A stretch of DNA of 27,401 nt from assembly GCA_910579755.1 (NCBI GenBank), contig CAJTVB010000037.1:1-27401 (forward strand). Direction: 5' to 3'. Of the stretch, positions 14,638 through 22,168 are shown piece by piece. Each line of letters starts with the position of its first letter. Positions within the stretch are counted from its first letter, which is position 1. The position numbers were made by a program, and so were the translations under genes. Origin of the DNA: an uncultured Acetatifactor sp. (GTDB lineage Bacteria > Bacillota > Clostridia > Lachnospirales > Lachnospiraceae). A model generated the notes under the pieces. That model was not told the DNA's origin. It did no database searches and worked only from the letters and a program-made list of their open reading frames with translations.

Positions 14638-15399
14638 ATGCTGAATGCAATATGGGCGATAATGATATTAGCGGCTGTGATCTTTGGGGCCTGTACGGGA
14701 AGGATGAGCGAGGTGACCAACGCGGCGCTGGACAGCGCGGGGGAAGCTCTTTCGCTGTGTTTTACCATGGCCGGTGTGGTGGCTTTGTGGATGGGGCTGA
14801 TGGAGATTGCTTCCAGCGCCGGACTGATTCGGAAATTGACAAAAGGGATTTCTCCCTTTCTGCGGTTTCTGTTTCCGCGGATACCCAGGGACCACCCCGC
14901 GGGAGAATACATAGCGACCAATGTGATTGCCAATATACTGGGTTTGGGCTGGGCCTGCACTCCCGCGGGGCTCAAGGCCATGGAGGAGCTGGCAAAGCTG
15001 GAGGCACAGCGGGGCAACCCGGAATATCTGGAAGCGGGGCCCGGGGAGGCAGGTTATGGCCGGGGAAGCTTAAAAGGCCGGGCGGCCGGACGAAGGGAAG
15101 GCGCGGTCAGGGGCAGGCGCGCCAGCAATGAGATGTGCAATTTTCTGATTTTAAATATTTCATCCCTGCAGCTGATTCCCGTGAATATGATTGCTTATAG
15201 AAGCCAGTACGGCAGTGCCAATCCCACGGCGATTATTGCGCCTGCCATTGCGGCTACTTTGGTCAGTACATTGATCGCAATTGTGTATTGTAAAATAAAG
15301 GACCACACAGGCAGCCGGAATGCCCAGGCTCAGGTACAGGAGAAGTCATACAAGGCATTATCTGCAGAAGGAAAAGACAGAGGAGGGAAGGCGGTATGA
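14638..15399 (+). CDS. spmA: Spore maturation protein A
   Basis: A 253-residue membrane protein of the nucleoside-recognition/Gate family. It has the SpmA signatures VTNAALDSAGEALSLCFTMA, GVVALWMGLMEIASSAGL, and GEYIATNVIANILGLGWACT followed by PAGLKAMEELAKLEA, then a later half with FLILNISSLQLIPVNMIAYR and helices toward the end. SpmA with SpmB is needed for spore core dehydration in Bacillus. Residues 128-163 form a glycine/arginine-rich insert (GYGRGSLKGRAAGRREGAVR) between the two halves, and there is a 25-residue charged tail; B. subtilis SpmA is about 196 residues. The start is placed at 14638 after GGCGGAGG; an in-frame ATG at 14599 lies within the hairpin. The stop overlaps the spmB start by 4 bp. 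Confidence 0.93.
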   Translation: MLNAIWAIMILAAVIFGACTGRMSEVTNAALDSAGEALSLCFTMAGVVALWMGLMEIASSAGLIRKLTKGISPFLRFLFPRIPRDHPAGEYIATNVIANILGLGWACTPAGLKAMEELAKLEAQRGNPEYLEAGPGEAGYGRGSLKGRAAGRREGAVRGRRASNEMCNFLILNISSLQLIPVNMIAYRSQYGSANPTAIIAPAIAATLVSTLIAIVYCKIKDHTGSRNAQAQVQEKSYKALSAEGKDRGGKAV

Positions 15400-15923
15400 A
15401 TACACTGGCGCATTTATCGGAAATTATCATTCCTATTCTGATTTTCTTTATTGTGGGATATGGATTTGTCTCCAGGGTAAAGGTGTATGAGACTTTTTTG
15501 AAGGGTGCTAAGGACGGTCTGAAGATTGTGGTGGATATTGTTCCTACATTAATCGGTCTGCTGGTGGCGGTGGGGATGCTGCGTGCCTCGGGATTTTTTG
15601 ATGTGCTGGGCGGCCTTCTGGAACCAGCCGCGGTGGTGGTTGGTCTGCCTGTTCAGCTGATGCCGCTGCTGGTGGTGAAGCTGTTTTCGTCCTCTGCGGC
15701 TACAGGATTGGTGCTGGACATTTTCCGCACCTCCGGACCAGATTCCTACGCAGGGATGCTGACCTCTATTCTCATGAGCTGCACGGAAACGGTTTTCTAC
15801 ACTATGAGCGTCTATTTTCTGGCGGCGAAAGTCACAAAGACCCGCTACACCCTGACCGGGGCCCTGCTGGCCACGCTGGCGGGCACTGTGGCCAGTGTGG
15901 TGTTTGCGGGGTGGATGGTGTGA
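15396..15923 (+). CDS. spmB: Spore maturation protein B
   Basis: A 175-residue membrane protein with about five hydrophobic helices. Family features include YETFLKGAKDGLKIVVDIVP, LLVAVGMLRASGFFDVLGGL, and KLFSSSAATGLVLDIF, then SILMSCTETVFYTMSVYFLA near the C-terminus. SpmB pairs with SpmA in the forespore or mother-cell membrane to affect spore core water content and heat resistance. Length and motifs are normal. It starts inside the spmA stop codon (ATGA), so the two are translationally coupled. A stem-loop follows 23 bp after the stop. Confidence 0.95.
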   Translation: MNTLAHLSEIIIPILIFFIVGYGFVSRVKVYETFLKGAKDGLKIVVDIVPTLIGLLVAVGMLRASGFFDVLGGLLEPAAVVVGLPVQLMPLLVVKLFSSSAATGLVLDIFRTSGPDSYAGMLTSILMSCTETVFYTMSVYFLAAKVTKTRYTLTGALLATLAGTVASVVFAGWMV

Positions 15924-15946
15924 GAACTTTCTAAAGGATTACCATA

Positions 15947-15990
15947 GGACGGCGCAGGCAACAACAGGTTGCTGCGGCCTGTTGCCGTCC
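15947..15990. terminator. Stem-loop between spmB and the convergent hemerythrin gene
   Basis: CAACAGG (15962-15968) pairs with CCTGTTG (15978-15984), and outer arms GGACGG (15947-15952) and CCGTCC (15985-15990) extend it. The T-run is weak (GTCGGTTT). The position between convergent genes fits a bidirectional terminator. Confidence 0.5.
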
Positions 15991-15996
15991 GTCGGT

Positions 15997-16878
15997 TTAA
16001 TCCAGTTTGGCGCAAAAGGCAAAATAACCGTGTCCGGTATTAAATAATAAGCTGTAATCAAAAATTTCAGAATAAAATGCGTTTTTGAATTGTTCGCTTG
16101 TCATCAGATGACTGCTTTCCAATTGGTATTGCCCGGACAAGCGATAATACATCCCAAGCTGTTCTGCGATCCGCAGTGAAAGCTCTTTACCTGCATTCAT
16201 GACTAGCTTATCCATTTTGGTCAGCGGCATATCCAGCATAGCGCTGACGGCTTTCAATACCAGACTCTTTTCCAGAACCATGAAAATCTGTAGCTTTTTT
16301 GAGGCTGCCGAGATATATGTCAATCGGACAATCAGGCTGGTTCCAAAATCTTCTCCGCTGTAATGTTCACTTACAATTTCCGTCTGTAACCTGAAAATTT
16401 CTTGTATAGTCATAGTCAGGGCGTTTTTCAGGGCATCCATATCGGCTCCGGTGTGGTCCTGCTTCCATCTGTTTGCTACTTTACCCGTAATGGCGCGGTC
16501 TTCAATTAATATATGTGCAGTAAGCCAGCCGAGGCAGATGCCGAGAAAGTGCTGAATAGATTCTTGTGAGTAATTTGATTCGTTAAGATCGTTTTCCAGT
16601 GCCGGAAGTGTTTTATATTGCATGTCATCATGCAGGCGCTTGTGTATTGCATAATCTTTATAACCGATTGACTGCATGTAGGCTTCTTCATCAGCAAAGT
16701 GTTCTGCAGCATAGTTTTTAAAGTATTTGATACCCTCGGCACATGCCCAATGTCCGTTATTTTCATCGACGCTTAGATGGATTAACCTGCATACGATGGA
16801 AAAAAGCTTTCGGTGAGCATTGTCGATGGAATCAATTCCGATGTTAAAATGTTTGTTCCATTCAGTTTCTTTAGGCAT
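15997..16878 (-). CDS. Bacteriohemerythrin fused to a CheX-like domain
   Basis: A 293-residue soluble protein. Residues 1-130 are a hemerythrin: IDNAHRKL (His22), HFADEE (His60, Glu64), HKRLH (His79, His83) and HILIED (His122, Asp127) give all seven expected diiron ligands. Residues 140-293 resemble a CheX/CheC-type domain: MDALKNALTMTIQEIF, TSLIVRLTYISAASKKLQIF, then SAMLDMPLTKMDKLVMNAGK and a C-terminal half. The canonical ExxN phosphatase motif of CheX is not evident, so the domain may only bind partners. Bacteriohemerythrins carry or sense oxygen; a fusion to a chemotaxis-type domain suggests linking oxygen to signalling (inference). The start has AGGAG seven bases upstream. The gene stands alone between two convergent or divergent units. 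Confidence 0.82.
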   Translation of the reverse strand: MPKETEWNKHFNIGIDSIDNAHRKLFSIVCRLIHLSVDENNGHWACAEGIKYFKNYAAEHFADEEAYMQSIGYKDYAIHKRLHDDMQYKTLPALENDLNESNYSQESIQHFLGICLGWLTAHILIEDRAITGKVANRWKQDHTGADMDALKNALTMTIQEIFRLQTEIVSEHYSGEDFGTSLIVRLTYISAASKKLQIFMVLEKSLVLKAVSAMLDMPLTKMDKLVMNAGKELSLRIAEQLGMYYRLSGQYQLESSHLMTSEQFKNAFYSEIFDYSLLFNTGHGYFAFCAKLD

Positions 16879-17126
16879 GGCGCTCCTTAATCAGATGGTG
16901 TGTTGATTGAATTTTTAAATAGGTTTGCAAGTATTATATGTCGAAAAACAAAAAAAGGTGCCAATTTTTAAGGATGGAATTTGAAGATTTGAAGAGACGA
17001 TGGAGCCGGGAGAATGGATATTGCATGGGCTTGGCCGTGCTGTACGAGGTCAGTCTTCACTATTTGCGGGTAGTGGCGGCTGTTTCATTTACGCATCCGT
17101 TTGTCGTGAGTCGGAGGAGTTTGTTG

Positions 17127-17155
17127 TATACAAAAAAGGACGGGAAGTGTATAAT
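17127..17155 (+). promoter_or_regulatory. Possible promoter for the alpha-glucosidase gene
   Basis: TATACA (17127-17132), a 17-bp spacer and TATAAT (17150-17155). The -10 is perfect, the -35 only partial. It would give a leader of about 130 nt. The remaining DNA in the 414-bp gap 16879-17292 contains no gene that I can support. Confidence 0.45.
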
Positions 17156-17292
17156 TAAGATGCTTTTTACAACACAATATTTCTCACTTTAAGAGCAGGC
17201 ATACCGGAAAAAGACGTGGTAAAAGCAGATATTATCGAAAGTTCATATAAGAGCGAAAACAAAATTTATCAAAAATGCAGGAGGGCGGCACA

Positions 17293-18933
17293 ATGGAAGA
17301 AAAAAGAAACGGAAACGAAAGCAAATGGTGGAAGAGTGCGGTGATTTATCAGATTTATCCCCGCAGCTTTGCAGACAGTAATGGCGACGGTATAGGCGAT
17401 CTGCAGGGAATTATCTCGAAGCTGGATTATCTGGAGAATCTGGGAATAGATGCCATTTGGCTTTCCCCGGTATGCAGGTCTCCTCAGGATGACAACGGGT
17501 ATGATATATCTGATTATCGGGACATCGATCCCATGTTCGGAACTCTGGCGGACATGGAGGAGTTGATTGCGGAGGCAGGAAAGCGCCATATCCGTATTAT
17601 TATGGATTTGGTTCTGAACCATTCCTCGGATGAGCATCCCTGGTTTCAGGAAGCCAAAAAGAGCAGGGAAAATCCGTATCATGATTATTATGTCTGGAGG
17701 GACGGCAGGGAAGGCGAGCTTCCCAATGACATGCGGGCGGCATTCGGGGGGCCGGCCTGGGAGTGGGTGCCGGAGGTGCAGCAGTACTATTTTCATCAGT
17801 TTTCCGTAAAACAGCCGGATTTGAACTGGGAGAATCCGAAGCTGCGCCGGGAAATTTATGATATGATAAATTGGTGGATCGGAAAGGGTGTGGGCGGCTT
17901 CCGGCTGGATGTGATTGATCAGATTGCCAAGGAACCGGACCAAAAGATCACCTGCAATGGACCAAGGCTTCACGAATATCTGCGGGAGCTGAGCCGGGAG
18001 ACCTTTCAGAAGGCAGATCTGGTCACGGTGGGCGAAGCGTGGGGAGCCACGCTGGAGCTTGCAAAGCTATACAGTAATCCGGACAATAGTGAACTGTCTA
18101 TGGTATTTCAGTTCGAACATATCTGCCTGGATCAGATGGCGGGAAAGGAGAAATGGGATTTGGCGCCGCTGCCTTTTCTGAAGCTGAAGGAGGTTTTCGA
18201 GCGCTGGCAGACACAGCTGCATGGGAAAGGGTGGAACAGTCTTTTCTGGAACAACCATGATCTGCCCAGAATCGTTTCCCGCTGGGGAAATGACGATGAA
18301 TACCGGGTGGAATCCGCGAAAATGCTGGCGATTCTCCTGCATGGAATGCAGGGAACACCTTATATTTATCAGGGGGAAGAGCTGGGAATGACCAACGTCC
18401 GGTATAAAATGGAAGAATACCGGGATATTGAAACCTTGAATCTGTATCAGGAGCGTCTTGAGAAGGGCTATAAAGAAGAGGAAATCATGGCTTCCATTTA
18501 TGCGAAAAGCCGGGATAACGCCAGGACTCCCATGCAGTGGGACGACGGAGAAAATGCAGGCTTTACGGCTGCGGCGCCCTGGATTCGAGTAAATCCCAAC
18601 TACAAGGAGATCAACGCGGCGGCACAGACGGCGGCTGAGGATTCCGTTTTCGGCTGCTACCGGAAATTGATCCGCCTGCGCAAGGAATATCCTGTTTTTG
18701 TGGACGGAGAATTTCGGATGCTGCTGAAGGAGGATGAAAATATTTTTGCCTATACCAGGACAGATTCCGGGTCGCAGCTTCTTGTGGTCTGCAATTTCTA
18801 TGATAAAACCATAGATATTTCCCTGAAAGAGCTTGACAATGCCGGGGAGCTTCTTGTGTGCAGCTATAAGGATGCGGGTCAGACAACCGTCCTGCGTCCT
18901 TATGAGGCCAGAATGTATTGGAAGAAAAGCTGA
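17293..18933 (+). CDS. Oligo-1,6-glucosidase / alpha-glucosidase (GH13_31-type)
   Basis: A 546-residue cytosolic enzyme without signal peptide. The (beta/alpha)8 barrel begins VIYQIYPRSFADSNGDGIGD, whose DSNGDG loop is the calcium site of the family. Catalytic residues are Asp206 in GFRLDVIDQI, Glu248 in VGEAWG and Asp323 in NNHD. The valine right after the nucleophile is the residue that goes with alpha-1,6 specificity in oligo-1,6-glucosidases (threonine/alanine in alpha-1,4 enzymes). Its role would be to hydrolyse isomaltose-type branches from imported maltodextrin, releasing glucose. Length matches the family. The start is chosen at 17293 because AGGAGGG lies just upstream; an in-frame ATG 18 bp earlier overlaps that site. 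It is convergent with the AraC gene and near the neopullulanase, so the three probably form one starch-utilisation unit. Confidence 0.92.
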   Translation: MEEKRNGNESKWWKSAVIYQIYPRSFADSNGDGIGDLQGIISKLDYLENLGIDAIWLSPVCRSPQDDNGYDISDYRDIDPMFGTLADMEELIAEAGKRHIRIIMDLVLNHSSDEHPWFQEAKKSRENPYHDYYVWRDGREGELPNDMRAAFGGPAWEWVPEVQQYYFHQFSVKQPDLNWENPKLRREIYDMINWWIGKGVGGFRLDVIDQIAKEPDQKITCNGPRLHEYLRELSRETFQKADLVTVGEAWGATLELAKLYSNPDNSELSMVFQFEHICLDQMAGKEKWDLAPLPFLKLKEVFERWQTQLHGKGWNSLFWNNHDLPRIVSRWGNDDEYRVESAKMLAILLHGMQGTPYIYQGEELGMTNVRYKMEEYRDIETLNLYQERLEKGYKEEEIMASIYAKSRDNARTPMQWDDGENAGFTAAAPWIRVNPNYKEINAAAQTAAEDSVFGCYRKLIRLRKEYPVFVDGEFRMLLKEDENIFAYTRTDSGSQLLVVCNFYDKTIDISLKELDNAGELLVCSYKDAGQTTVLRPYEARMYWKKS

Positions 18934-18955
18934 TAAAAGGCTTCTTCGCCCCGGC

Positions 18956-19861
18956 TTATGTCTGGCCGGATTCCATGGTGCCTTTTTCTGTTAAGTGTGT
19001 CTCTCTTCGGTATGCCAATGGGGTCTTCTGATATTTTTTCCGAAAAGCCCTGGAAAAATATGACTGGTTATGGAAACCGCAGTTTGTCGCCACATCTATT
19101 ACCTTTAGCTCTGTGGCTGACAACTGCCGGGCGGCCAGCTCCAGCCGGTAATTGACCAGATAGGCATTGAAGCTCATCCCCGTAAATTCCCGAAACAATT
19201 TCATGAAATGACTTTCTGAAAAGCCGCATCGACTGGCGGCTGTCTTCACGGAAACATCCTGATCATAAAAATGCTGGACATAATAAAGCGAATCCTTCAG
19301 CCGGCTGTAGGCCAACTGCAGAAAGCGGTGGTCCCGGAGGGGCATACTCTGCTGATTCATGTGGTGGAGAAGCAAAAACAGGTTGGACTTGATCAGCAGC
19401 TCATGGGTGGAGGCGCTGTCCCTGCGATGCGCAAGCATTGATAAAATGCATGGAGTCACGACACGATTAAAAGCAGAATCTGACGGATGGAAGCATTCCA
19501 GAGCTTTTTCTCCGTTCAGGAAGGGTTGAACGTATTTTTCATAGCAGGGATCCTCTCCGGCGCCCTTGAAAAGGGCAGGTTGGAACATAATGTTAAAATA
19601 CTTCCCGGTTTCGCTGCCGCACTGATTGATGGAATGTACCGCCCGGGGAAGAATCACCAGGAGATCTTCGGCGCAGAGAGTATATGACTGTCCCCATACG
19701 GTGGCCTGAATCTGTCCCTGGACGCAATAGATCAGTTCAAAATCATCATGCCAGTGCAAAGGAAAGGACTGAATGAGATCAGGAATGATTCCCCGATAAA
19801 CAGTAAACGGGAAAGCGGCAGTTCCATGAGTTTTGGTTTCGTGGACGGGCGTATGGTCCAT
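18956..19861 (-). CDS. AraC-family transcriptional regulator
   Basis: A 301-residue protein. Residues 20-100 form a cupin-like sensing domain (LHWHDDFELIYCVQGQIQAT, DLLVILPRAVHSI), and the C-terminal 100 residues carry two HTH motifs (VSVKTAASRCGFSESHFMKL and IDVATNCGFHNQSYFSRAFR followed by KKYQKTPLAYR), which is the AraC/XylS signature. The start is taken at 19861 with GGAGGT five bases upstream; a longer in-frame start lacks a site. It lies convergent to the alpha-glucosidase gene and divergent from the neopullulanase, so it probably senses a malto-oligosaccharide or related sugar and controls one or both. That ligand is inferred from context. Confidence 0.9.
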   Translation of the reverse strand: MDHTPVHETKTHGTAAFPFTVYRGIIPDLIQSFPLHWHDDFELIYCVQGQIQATVWGQSYTLCAEDLLVILPRAVHSINQCGSETGKYFNIMFQPALFKGAGEDPCYEKYVQPFLNGEKALECFHPSDSAFNRVVTPCILSMLAHRRDSASTHELLIKSNLFLLLHHMNQQSMPLRDHRFLQLAYSRLKDSLYYVQHFYDQDVSVKTAASRCGFSESHFMKLFREFTGMSFNAYLVNYRLELAARQLSATELKVIDVATNCGFHNQSYFSRAFRKKYQKTPLAYRRETHLTEKGTMESGQT

Positions 19862-19953
19862 AGGGTACCTCCGGAGGTTTTTTGCACACATGAAAAATAG
19901 GATTGTGTCAAAATGAAAGGATTATTTTACAAGAATTCTAGCATGTATAAGAG

Positions 19954-19959
19954 TATAAT
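19954..19959 (+). promoter_or_regulatory. TATAAT -10-like element before the neopullulanase gene
   Basis: A perfect TATAAT lies 92 bp upstream of the start codon in the 189-bp divergent gap with the AraC gene. No well-spaced -35 was found, which would fit an activator-dependent promoter. Confidence 0.3.
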
Positions 19960-20050
19960 GCAAGTAAGCGGAGCCGCAGGCAAAAAAAGAATAAGCAGGC
20001 GGCAGACGCGGGCAGGGCTGCGGCGGCAGCAGAAAGGAACGGGAGGCAAT

Positions 20051-21772
20051 ATGGAATACGCGGCAATCAGACATTTTGCGGATAAAAGATACTGTTATGC
20101 TATGACCAAGGGGCATTTTTTGATCAGGCTCGAAGTAAAGCGGGGGGATGCGTACAGGGTAATTCTTCATACACAGAATAAATATCTGCCCCTTCGATAC
20201 ATGGATACGAGGCAGGAATGTGCAATGTCAATTGTCTGTTCCGACAAATACATAGATTATTACGAAGCAGAGATTGACATAGATGTAGTTTGTCTCAGAT
20301 ATTTTTTTCAGATAGAGGATCGATCGGGAAATGTGGTCTATTATGGCAATCATGGTTTTTATGACCAATGTATTACGGATATTGACAGAATGTTTGACTG
20401 TCCCCAGACGCTTCGGGAGGAGGAGTCATTCCGGCTGCCGGCATGGGCCGAAAATAAGGTGGTATACCAGATTTTTCCGTCCCGTTTTGCCGCGGATCAG
20501 GATGTGGCAAAGGAGGAATGGTATCAGGCGCCCATCGGTCATAAAGCCGATTTGAAGGGCTCGCTGAGAGGCATAATCAATCATTTTGATTATATCAGGA
20601 AGCTGGGAGTGGATATCCTTTACATGACTCCCATTTTTTGCTCCGATTCCACTCATAAATACAATATTGACGATTATTACAGGATTGATCCGTCCTTTGG
20701 GGACAAGGAGGATTTAAAGGAGCTTGTAGGGCTGGCTCATGAGGCGGGAATGTATGTGATTTTGGACGGTGTGTTCAACCATACGGGAATCAATTTTTTT
20801 GCCTTTAAGGATATCCGGGAAAAGCAGGAGCAGTCCCCATATCTGGACTGGTATTACATCGAAAGCCTTCCTGTGGTGGCGGAGTGGGGGAAAAGGCCCG
20901 GCTACAAGACCTTCAGTTATGCCGGCTACATGCCGAAGCTGAATCTCCAAAACCCGGAGACTGCGGATTATGTGATCGATGTGGCGGCATATTGGATCCG
21001 GGAATGTGATATCGACGGCTGGCGGCTGGATGTGGCGGATGAAATCAGCCACGGCTTCTGGAAGCGGTTCCGCAGAGAGATGAAGGCGGTAAAGAAGGAT
21101 ATTCTGCTGGTGGGAGAGATCTGGCATTATGCCGGCGATTTCCTGGAGGGGGATGAGTGGGACAGCGTAATGAATTATCCTTTTTACGATTCGGCCATGG
21201 ATTTGATTGCCCTGGAAAAATGTGCTCCTTCGGCTTTTTGGGAAAACCTGAATTTTGTGAAGGGGAATTTGAATAAATGTCTGGAGGGATATCTGTGGAA
21301 TATGATAGACAGTCATGACACGGCCAGATTTTTGCACAGCGCCGGAAATGATATCAGGAAACAGAAGCTGGCGGCGGCTCTGCAGCTTCTGCTTCCCGGC
21401 ATGCCCATGATTTATTACGGAGATGAGGTGGGAATGGAGGGCGGCCCGGACCCGGACTGCAGACGGGGGATGCTCTGGGATGAAAGCAGACAGAACAGAG
21501 AATGTCTGGCATATTATCGGAGGCTGATTCAGATCAGACACCGATATCCGGCGCTGACAAAGGGAAGGATAACAAGACAGTACGCAGATGATGACGCAGG
21601 AGTTCTTTATATGGAAAGAAGCTGGGAGGGGCGGCGTGTCCTCCTGATTTTTCATGTAAGACAGGGAAGCGCTGCCCTGCCGGAGCTGGAAGGCTGGCGG
21701 AATCTGATAAGTGAAGAGCCCTTTTCGGGCAGCCTGGGGGATTATGAGGCGGCGGTGCTTGTGGAGATGTAA
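20051..21772 (+). CDS. Neopullulanase / cyclomaltodextrinase (GH13_20-type)
   Basis: A 573-residue cytosolic enzyme. Residues 1-120 are an N-terminal beta domain (CBM34-like; FQIEDRSGNVVYYGNHGFYD). The barrel begins VVYQIFPSRFAADQ and shows THKYNIDDYYRIDPSFGD, GVFNHTGINFF, Asp327 in DGWRLDVADE, Glu356 in VGEIWH and Asp423 in DSHDTARFL, so the catalytic triad is complete. GH13_20 enzymes hydrolyse cyclodextrins, pullulan and maltodextrins inside the cell. The start is the ATG at 20051 after GGGAGG; an in-frame ATG at 19913 adds a basic 46-residue segment with no homology and is unlikely. It complements the oligo-1,6-glucosidase. No sugar transporter is visible in the window. Length is typical. 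Confidence 0.9.
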   Translation: MEYAAIRHFADKRYCYAMTKGHFLIRLEVKRGDAYRVILHTQNKYLPLRYMDTRQECAMSIVCSDKYIDYYEAEIDIDVVCLRYFFQIEDRSGNVVYYGNHGFYDQCITDIDRMFDCPQTLREEESFRLPAWAENKVVYQIFPSRFAADQDVAKEEWYQAPIGHKADLKGSLRGIINHFDYIRKLGVDILYMTPIFCSDSTHKYNIDDYYRIDPSFGDKEDLKELVGLAHEAGMYVILDGVFNHTGINFFAFKDIREKQEQSPYLDWYYIESLPVVAEWGKRPGYKTFSYAGYMPKLNLQNPETADYVIDVAAYWIRECDIDGWRLDVADEISHGFWKRFRREMKAVKKDILLVGEIWHYAGDFLEGDEWDSVMNYPFYDSAMDLIALEKCAPSAFWENLNFVKGNLNKCLEGYLWNMIDSHDTARFLHSAGNDIRKQKLAAALQLLLPGMPMIYYGDEVGMEGGPDPDCRRGMLWDESRQNRECLAYYRRLIQIRHRYPALTKGRITRQYADDDAGVLYMERSWEGRRVLLIFHVRQGSAALPELEGWRNLISEEPFSGSLGDYEAAVLVEM

Positions 21773-21950
21773 GGATCAGCTGGCCGGTAGTGCATGTGAA
21801 GGCATATTGGACTGCTCTTATCAGAAAATCAGAAATGATTTATATAAAAGTTTAAGGAATATTACATTGAAAAATATTGTTTTCGATTATCATAACGTTT
21901 AAAATAGAGCTGTCAGATCTTTCCGGTCAGGAAAGTTGTTTCAAGAAAAA

Positions 21951-22151
21951 TTTCCACCTGTGCGGTTGGACGCTCCTTGGAGCATCCAACCTGACTCCCA
22001 CATTCGCAAAATCCGCGCTTACGCGCTTCTGCGTTTGCTTGCGCATCCGCATTTTGCTCATTTGGGAGTGGGCTGCTAATCCAACGGCCCGCCTGCATTG
22101 CCATAAATGGCATGCAGGCAGACCATTGGATTGCAGCCGCACAGGTGGAAA
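21951..22151. repeat. 201-bp multi-hairpin element with 18-bp inverted termini
   Basis: TTTCCACCTGTGCGG (21951-21965) is the exact reverse complement of 22137-22151; with a G-T wobble and two more pairs the arms reach 18 bp (21951-21968 with 22134-22151). Inside are three stems. Hairpin 1 is TTGGACGCTCC/GGAGCATCCAA (21966-21976, 21979-21989; one mismatch). Hairpin 2 joins CTCCCA and GCAAAAT (21995-22012) to ATTTTGC and TGGGAG (22051-22068). Hairpin 3 is AATCCAA/TTGGATT (22078-22084, 22126-22132) enclosing GCCTGCATTGCCAT/ATGGCATGCAGGC (22091-22104, 22107-22119). The whole folds like a cloverleaf. It ends 17 bp before the ankyrin start codon. The rest of the 396-bp gap (21773-21950) is AT-rich and empty. 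It may be a mobile palindromic element or a structured RNA. Confidence 0.7.
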
Positions 22152-22168
22152 AATTGCGGAGGAGAGTC

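Noticed and set aside
16938..17192. 84-residue reading frame upstream of the alpha-glucosidase gene
   Set aside because: No ribosome binding site at a usable distance, no recognisable sequence pattern, and it overlaps the predicted promoter at 17127-17155.
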